From contig JAFLBQ010000005.1 in assembly GCA_017303805.1 (NCBI GenBank), positions 186,001-250,000 of the forward strand: a DNA stretch of 64,000 bases, in the 5' to 3' direction. Below the pieces are notes generated by a model. That model did no database searches. It saw only the letters and a program-made list of their open reading frames with translations, and had not been told where the DNA came from. Below, piece after piece: positions 59,669-64,000 of this stretch. Made by a program: the position numbers and the translations under genes. Positions within the stretch are counted from its first letter, which is position 1, and each line of letters opens with the position of its first letter. This DNA comes from Cytophagales bacterium (GTDB taxonomy: Bacteria; Bacteroidota; Bacteroidia; Cytophagales; Cyclobacteriaceae).

Positions 59669-61573
59669 CTACCGCAGCAGTTTGTGTTTAAATGCATAGC
59701 TGGCTGTTTGGTACCAGGCTACTGCCTCGCTCTCCAGGGTGTCTATGTTTACCTTTTTATATGGGTTCAGTTTTTCATCCAATGCAAACATTTCCACTTT
59801 TTGCCGTGGCGATAGAATAGCCAGGTTGCTACCTTTCAAATATCCCAGCGCCTGATAGGTGCTGATGAAGGCCCGCTCCCGTCCGGGTTCCAATTGAAAT
59901 ATGTCGTATCCAAAAAACTTACTGGTATAGGAGAAATTTAAAAGACCCAACAGTGTAGGGGCCACATCAATCTGACTCATCAGGCGAGGCATTACGCCCG
60001 GTTGAATGTAAGACGGGGCGTAGATCAACATTGGAATATGATATTTGGCAACGGGCAATTCGGTTTTACCGGCACTGGAGGCACAATGATCGGCCACTAT
60101 CACAAACAAAGTAGATTGGAACCACGGCCGGGTAGAAGCTTCGCGTATAAATTTGCCAATAGCATAGTCGGTATATTTAACCGCGCCTTGCCTGCTTGTG
60201 TGCGAGGGTATGTCGATGCGCCCATCGGGGTAAGTAAAAGGCCGGTGGTTAGAGGTTGTCATAATGTGGGCAAACACCGGCTGCCGTTCGGTATCTGCAT
60301 CCAATTCGCGCAGCGCCAGTGTAAAAAGATTTTCATCGGCCACGCCCCAAATGTTTTCGTAGTCTATTTCTTCGGTGCGCAGCGCGGTGCGATCGATAGT
60401 TTGGTACCCATTGTTTTTAAAGAAGTAGCTCATGTTATCAAAATATCCGTAGCCGCCATAAATAAATTTACTGCGATAACCTTTTGCATTAAATACAGTC
60501 GCCAGCGAAAACAGATTTTCATTTTCAGGCCTGCGCACAATGGATTGGCCGGGGGTAGGAGGCAAAGCGATCGACAGTGCTTCCAGGCCACGCACGGTGC
60601 GGGTGCCGGTGGCATAAAGATTTGTAAATGCGAGGCTGTGTGGTGCCAGCGAATCAAGAAAAGGCGTAATGTTTTCCTGGTTGCCGAAGAGATTCATGAA
60701 ATCAGCACTAAAACTTTCTACACTTATCAATACAACGTGCAGGCGTTTTTCAGGGGCAGCAGCCCGAATGGTTCGTTCAATTCCGGTGCTATCTGTAAAT
60801 TCCGCATCGCGGGTTTTTATCAGTTTGCGAAACACCTCGAAATTTTTGGCATTGCCAGTATGTTTATAAAACTGATCGTAGTTCAACTCGTTGTTGCGAT
60901 AGGCTGCAAACAACTCGTACATGCCGTTACCAGCCAATTCGTTGGCGTAGGCATTCGAACTAAAATGATGTTGGCGACTGGTAACACCAAAAAAGATAAG
61001 TACTACCACTAGCGCATAGCCGCCAAAATACCGGGTACGTTTTGCAAAAGAAAAATCAGTGGCGCTAACCGGGCTCGCTGGTTTAAAAAAGTAAGTAATG
61101 GCTATGGCCACACTAAAAACGGCAGTCAGAATCCAACCTATCGGGTACGATTGCCGGATGTTGCCAATTACTTCGGTGGTGTACACCAGGTAATCGACAG
61201 CAATAAAATTAAACCGGGTATTGAATTCATCCCAAAACAACCACTCGGCTGCGGCATTAAACACTAAAATGGAAACACAAGTAAATAGGAGTGTATAGAG
61301 TACAAAGCGATGCCACGATTTTCGATACAGGGAGCGGGGCACAAGCCATAGGTAAATGGAAACCGGAATGCAGAAATAAGCTGCATTGAAGAGATCGAAG
61401 AGCAACCCGAGCCCAAACGCACCCATCACATTTAAAAATGTAAGCCCTACATCAAAGCCGGATTTGAAAACCAGTGCAATGCGGGTAAGAGTTGAGATAA
61501 GCACCAGCAGCAACGCAAGCAACACAACAAATTGAAGGCGATGGGCGGTAATCTTTTTAAGTGCGGAATTCAT
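59669..61573 (-). CDS. LTA-synthase family sulfatase-like membrane enzyme
   Basis: 634 residues from ATG 61573; an upstream ATG would add 27 residues of unlikely sequence. Five N-terminal helices (about 15-205) are followed by the extracytoplasmic alkaline-phosphatase-type domain (about 275-600) with VVLISVESFSADFMN, catalytic Thr in GTRTVRGLEALS, FIYGGYGYFDNM, MTTSNHRPFTYP and IVADHCASSAG. These bind the metal and phospho-intermediate. Members transfer phosphoglycerol or phosphoethanolamine to a surface glycan; as a Gram-negative has no lipoteichoic acid, the acceptor here is unknown. Single gene. Confidence 0.88.
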   Translation of the reverse strand: MNSALKKITAHRLQFVVLLALLLVLISTLTRIALVFKSGFDVGLTFLNVMGAFGLGLLFDLFNAAYFCIPVSIYLWLVPRSLYRKSWHRFVLYTLLFTCVSILVFNAAAEWLFWDEFNTRFNFIAVDYLVYTTEVIGNIRQSYPIGWILTAVFSVAIAITYFFKPASPVSATDFSFAKRTRYFGGYALVVVLIFFGVTSRQHHFSSNAYANELAGNGMYELFAAYRNNELNYDQFYKHTGNAKNFEVFRKLIKTRDAEFTDSTGIERTIRAAAPEKRLHVVLISVESFSADFMNLFGNQENITPFLDSLAPHSLAFTNLYATGTRTVRGLEALSIALPPTPGQSIVRRPENENLFSLATVFNAKGYRSKFIYGGYGYFDNMSYFFKNNGYQTIDRTALRTEEIDYENIWGVADENLFTLALRELDADTERQPVFAHIMTTSNHRPFTYPDGRIDIPSHTSRQGAVKYTDYAIGKFIREASTRPWFQSTLFVIVADHCASSAGKTELPVAKYHIPMLIYAPSYIQPGVMPRLMSQIDVAPTLLGLLNFSYTSKFFGYDIFQLEPGRERAFISTYQALGYLKGSNLAILSPRQKVEMFALDEKLNPYKKVNIDTLESEAVAWYQTASYAFKHKLLR

Positions 61574-61735
61574 GGTACAACAGGTAGGTAAATTGAAGTG
61601 TGGGACTTCAGGTTGACCTGCTATTTGGTTGCATACAGATTTACGAAATAACAAACTTGATTTAAGCAGGTGCCTGCAAGATTGGAAAGCAAACTACTTA
61701 CCGGCCATGCCGCAATAGTTGCCTCTAAAGTGAAT

Positions 61736-62089
61736 TCAGGTTAGCAGCACCCTGTAGCGCAGATGGAGCGAAATGGAAGGTGTGAATTTAGCTTGTTGCC
61801 TTGCGGGCGATGCGGGGCCTGAAATAAACCCGATCCAATGAACCCACATTGTGTTGGCATTGGTATGCGTGAGGCCGGAGGTACGTTTAAAATCTTTTCT
61901 GGTTTGCTTGTTCTCTTCACCACCTTTTTCAAAAAACAAGTTGGCATTGGCAACCGGTAGGTCGCTCTTGGTGTGGAGCTGAAGATGTAGGGTGATTTCG
62001 CCACAATGGGCTTTTAAAAAGCCTTGGCCACCCATTACCAGGCAGGCCATTGCTAAAACAATGCACACTAATTTTTTAAAAGTTAGCAT
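61736..62089 (-). CDS. Small exported hypothetical protein
   Basis: 117 residues. The N terminus is a signal peptide (MLTFKKLVCIVLAMACLVMG, cleavage near GFLKA). The mature chain is basic with a segment ITLHLQLHTKSDLPVANANL and a C terminus FTPSISLHLRYRVLL. Another frame of 87 codons overlaps it, but without a signal and with a proline-rich composition, so this frame is preferred. It sits between the sulfatase gene and tRNA-Pro. No family is recognised, and expression is unproven. Confidence 0.5.
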   Translation of the reverse strand: MLTFKKLVCIVLAMACLVMGGQGFLKAHCGEITLHLQLHTKSDLPVANANLFFEKGGEENKQTRKDFKRTSGLTHTNANTMWVHWIGFISGPASPARQQAKFTPSISLHLRYRVLLT

Positions 62090-62102
62090 GAGGGGGGGCT
62101 TG

Positions 62103-62177
62103 TCGAGATGAGAGGATTCGAACCTCCGGCCTCCACGTCCCTAACGTGATGCGCTAACCGGGCTGCGCTACATCTCG
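62103..62177 (-). tRNA. tRNA-Pro (anticodon AGG)
   Basis: 75 bases. Acceptor CGAGATG pairs with CATCTCG; discriminator A; CCA not encoded. D arm GTAGCGCAGCCCGGTTAGCGC is that of tRNA-Pro. The anticodon stem TCACG/CGTGG encloses the loop TTAGGGA, which gives anticodon AGG. T arm GGAGGTTCGAATCCTC. A shift of the stem by one base would leave a 5-base loop and is ruled out. Proline identity is supported by G35, G36 and the D arm. An A at position 34 is unusual among bacterial tRNAs. Confidence 0.9.
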
Positions 62178-62301
62178 AAAAAAAGATTTTTGAGCTATTG
62201 CCTAAAATCAGGGTGCAAGTATAATAAAAAGTGTTTATAAATAATTGGAAGCCTGGGGCATTGTAATATTTTTTGATAAAACCGGATGGGCTCTGGCTAC
62301 C

Positions 62302-62631
62302 TCAGGCAATGTATTTTATAACCACTTGCCGGATTTCGGCATGAATAAACTCTTCTATAATAGGAAGATGCGGCCAGGCGGTAGCTTCTTTTGCCTGGCG
62401 GATGAGCATCGAATAATGCACCAGGTCTATAGGCGATTCGGAGAGTGTTTTCAGGTCGCGTTTCAAAAATTCAGACTTCACCTGGCTTACTTGTTGGCCA
62501 TCGTACAGCTCGGCCAAATACGCATTCAGTTGCTGATCTTTAAGTAAATCCTGAATCATAATAACTCTTCGGTGCTGAATATCTTCAATAATCCGATCGG
62601 TATTCCAGGTTGAAATCGAGGTGGCTTCCAT
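62302..62631 (-). CDS. Small hypothetical protein
   Basis: 109 residues from ATG 62631 (MEATSISTWNTDRIIEDIQH); an ATG 13 codons upstream would add a short hydrophobic stretch and cannot be excluded. Mostly helical and charged: LLKDQQLNAYLAELYDGQQV, KSEFLKRDLKTLSESPIDLV and LPIIEEFIHAEIRQVVIKYI. No family is recognised. Base composition is like that of the neighbours. It is upstream of tRNA-Pro on the same strand and divergent from exbD. Confidence 0.6.
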   Translation of the reverse strand: MEATSISTWNTDRIIEDIQHRRVIMIQDLLKDQQLNAYLAELYDGQQVSQVKSEFLKRDLKTLSESPIDLVHYSMLIRQAKEATAWPHLPIIEEFIHAEIRQVVIKYIA

Positions 62632-62765
62632 ATAAAAACAGGTACAAAATACTAAAAAGAACAAAACCACCGGAGCCGGTTTTGCATCTTATTGAAATTC
62701 AAACGGATTATTTTTTGTGACGAATACGGCCGGCCGGTGTTACAGAGCTAACAAATCAAAAATTT

Positions 62766-63323
62766 ATGAGTTTGCTGCGTAAAACGGGCAGTGCCGAAGT
62801 AAGCACGAGCTCTATGGCTGATATTGCCTTTCTGCTACTTACTTTTTTTCTGATGACCACCGTAATTAAAAATGAGAAGGGGCTGATGCTTATGTTGCCG
62901 CAATGGAGCGAGGAACCCGTAAAATCTATTTTGAACGACCGAAATGTATTTACGATTCAGATCAACTCCGAAAATGAATTTTTGGTTGAGGGTGAGCTTA
63001 GAACTTCATTGGAAGACGTGATGCCCGAAATCAAAAAATTTATTCTCAACAACAATACCGATCCGTTGCTTTCGGAAAATCCGGAAATAGCGGTAGTGTC
63101 ATTAAAAACAGATCGGGGGACAACGCACCGTGCATTTATTGAGGCGCTGGATGTTGCCCAGGCTGCGTATTATGAAATTTATGCAGCCCGTGCCGGCCTG
63201 TCGCCCAAAGCATTTCGCGCCCTCGATTTAAATGAGAAAGCGCAAAAGCAAATTTATGATGCGGCCCGAAAAGGCATTCCCATGAATATTTCTATAGCGG
63301 AGCCCACCAAAGTTGGCAATTAA
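62766..63323 (+). CDS. exbD: ExbD/TolR-family biopolymer transporter
   Basis: 185 residues. N terminus with the family form SSMADIAFLLLTFFLMTTVI, where the Asp of MADIAFLL (about residue 19) is the proton-conducting residue. A periplasmic domain follows (about 60-185) with VFTIQINSENEFLVEGELRT and a long helix near 130. ExbD works with an ExbB/TolQ channel to energise outer-membrane transport. No exbB or tonB is adjacent, which is unusual. It is longer than the minimal ExbD of about 140 residues. Its stop overlaps the sixA stop by four bases. Confidence 0.87.
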   Translation: MSLLRKTGSAEVSTSSMADIAFLLLTFFLMTTVIKNEKGLMLMLPQWSEEPVKSILNDRNVFTIQINSENEFLVEGELRTSLEDVMPEIKKFILNNNTDPLLSENPEIAVVSLKTDRGTTHRAFIEALDVAQAAYYEIYAARAGLSPKAFRALDLNEKAQKQIYDAARKGIPMNISIAEPTKVGN

Positions 63324-63829
63324 GCATCCGCGCGTTTCGGAAAATCAAAAAACAACAATTTTCCACTACCAAAGGCAACCTCCTGCCAATGGTTAACAGG
63401 AAGTAAAGCAGCTACAATTCCACAGGTAGGAATATTGTCGATAGTTTGATTAACCAATAAATTGGCGAACGCTGTAAGGCCCGGGTTGTGTCCAAAAATA
63501 AATGCTACTTCTTCGCTGTCGCGAGGCGAATCTTTGAGGCCGCGAACTACCTCCAGAAGTTGATCTTCATCGGCATGGTACAATCGCTTATCGGTCTTTA
63601 TTTTTGTACTATCAAATTGAAGCACTGCGGCAATCGCCTTGCATGTGGCCAAGGCACGTTCGGCAGGACTGCTAAGCATGATATCGGGTGTTACATGTTT
63701 TTCTTTCAGGCGTTTGCCCATGCGGGGCGCATCTTTTATACCGCGCGTATTCAGCGGCCGGTCAAAGTCATCTAGCTCCGGTTCGTCCCAACTGGATTTG
63801 GCATGACGGACAATGTATAGCTTTTTCAT
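63320..63829 (-). CDS. sixA: SixA-like phosphohistidine phosphatase
   Basis: 169 residues from ATG 63829; a TTG two codons upstream is less likely. Histidine phosphatase motif LYIVRHAKSSWDEPELDDFD with catalytic RHAKS at about residues 7-11, LNTRGIKDAPRMGKRL, SSPAERALATCKAI and the second catalytic His in FIFGHNPGLTAFAN (about 113). It removes phosphate from histidine in phosphorelay proteins. It is convergent with exbD, sharing TTAA at the stops, and divergent from the acyltransferase gene. Confidence 0.9.
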   Translation of the reverse strand: MKKLYIVRHAKSSWDEPELDDFDRPLNTRGIKDAPRMGKRLKEKHVTPDIMLSSPAERALATCKAIAAVLQFDSTKIKTDKRLYHADEDQLLEVVRGLKDSPRDSEEVAFIFGHNPGLTAFANLLVNQTIDNIPTCGIVAALLPVNHWQEVAFGSGKLLFFDFPKRADA

Positions 63830-63856
63830 ATTCAAAGATCAGGTTCTAATTTAATT

Positions 63857-63864
63857 TATCTTTG
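63857..63864 (+). promoter_or_regulatory. Candidate -7 element of the acyltransferase gene
   Basis: TATCTTTG matches TAnnTTTG and lies 9 bases before the ATG at 63874, which would give a very short leader. No -33 TTTG is apparent. Confidence 0.4.
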
Positions 63865-63873
63865 CGTTGCTTT

Positions 63874-64000
63874 ATGACAAACCGGCCGCTAAAAAAACGA
63901 ATCAAGTACACTTCGCTCTACTACTTTATTCGATTTTTAATTTTTTTCTCTAATCTGATGCCTCGTAACCTCTGGCTGGCTTTCTGCGGCTGGCTGGGTA
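63874..64000 (+). CDS. Lysophospholipid/lipid A acyltransferase family protein (5' end only)
   Basis: Only 42 codons are in the window. The N terminus has a basic segment and then YTSLYYFIRFLIFFSNLMPR with NLWLAFCGWLG, which is the membrane-anchoring start of LpxL/HtrB-type acyltransferases of Bacteroidota. These enzymes add a secondary acyl chain to lipid A or a similar lipid. The catalytic HX4D motif would lie beyond the window edge, so the call rests on the N terminus only. Confidence 0.65.
   Translation, partial: MTNRPLKKRIKYTSLYYFIRFLIFFSNLMPRNLWLAFCGWLG

Noticed and set aside
60002-61012. 336-codon open frame on the plus strand
   Set aside because: It lies wholly opposite the LTA-synthase-like gene, has no family pattern and a composition rich in Cys, His and Arg. 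It is a shadow of the minus-strand gene.
61741-62004. 87-codon minus-strand frame rich in Pro and basic residues
   Set aside because: It overlaps a frame with a proper signal peptide and has no features of its own.
62101-62177. Reading tRNA-Pro as anticodon GGG by shifting the stem
   Set aside because: The shift leaves a five-base loop and breaks U33; the AGG reading keeps a normal seven-base loop.
1-64000. CRISPR arrays, prophage genes, complete insertion sequences
   Set aside because: No regularly spaced repeats with unique spacers, no transposase or phage structural genes were found on either strand.

Overview
The window reads as a chromosomal segment of a Bacteroidota bacterium, most likely order Cytophagales. 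Support: a type IX secretion sortase of the PorU2 type and a protein with a type IX C-terminal sorting domain, several starts preceded by the Bacteroidota promoter form TTTG-N19-TAnnTTTG, little sign of Shine-Dalgarno sites, FtsX-type 800-residue permeases, PspC proteins with a GIN/DUF2807 tail, and intergenic repeats of kinds I associate with this group. No database search was possible; placement below phylum is inference.

Layout. 1-3.2 kb: phenylacetyl-CoA epoxidase genes paaA-paaB-paaC (paaC cut by the window edge) with a TetR regulator upstream. 3.3-4.0 kb: two unknown small genes. 4.1-6.4 kb: ECF sigma factor, anti-sigma factor and outer-membrane barrel in one tight operon. 6.5-10.8 kb: an MBL/beta-CASP nuclease, then PadR regulator plus PspC/GIN membrane protein. 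10.9-18.7 kb: PorU2, SlyD-like isomerase, PQQ dehydrogenase lipoprotein with its own cytochrome c domain. 18.8-26.7 kb: DUF4349 lipoprotein, then a minus-strand run phoH, DUF1330, comEC, enoyl-CoA hydratase, recQ, divergent from a SAM hydroxide adenosyltransferase. 26.8-27.8 kb: a 14-bp tandem repeat, an ABM monooxygenase, and a tRNA-Leu followed by a frameshifted GIY-YIG nuclease and a full-length degenerate second copy of the tRNA. 28-30.8 kb: ABC permease and a small unknown gene. 30.9-39.2 kb: an AT-rich, accessory-looking stretch with a TPR histidine kinase, LytTR response regulator, secreted and lipid-anchored proteins, a T9SS cargo with three exact-period repeats, and decayed genes. 39.3-50.7 kb: HelD, RRM protein, SnoaL-like protein, gamma-glutamyltransferase, single-domain response regulator, ALDH7, HtrA, Hsp20, ABC exporter, tRNA-Asn. 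50.8-55.6 kb: a membrane protein-winged helix regulator-CreD cluster with a shared palindrome at both promoters, then an alpha-L-rhamnosidase. 55.6-64 kb: HEAT protein, pruA, YjjG-type nucleotidase, ArsR regulator, LTA-synthase-like sulfatase, tRNA-Pro(AGG), ExbD, SixA and the start of an acyltransferase.

Most of the window is ordinary chromosome. The places most worth a second look are the tRNA-Leu/GIY-YIG/tRNA-copy module (27.25-27.81 kb), whose tRNA copy carries two 18-bp palindromes in its loops; the CreD cluster with AAAGTACTTT placed six bases after the -7 element at both promoters; the 31-39 kb AT-rich surface-protein region; and a tRNA-Pro with anticodon AGG.
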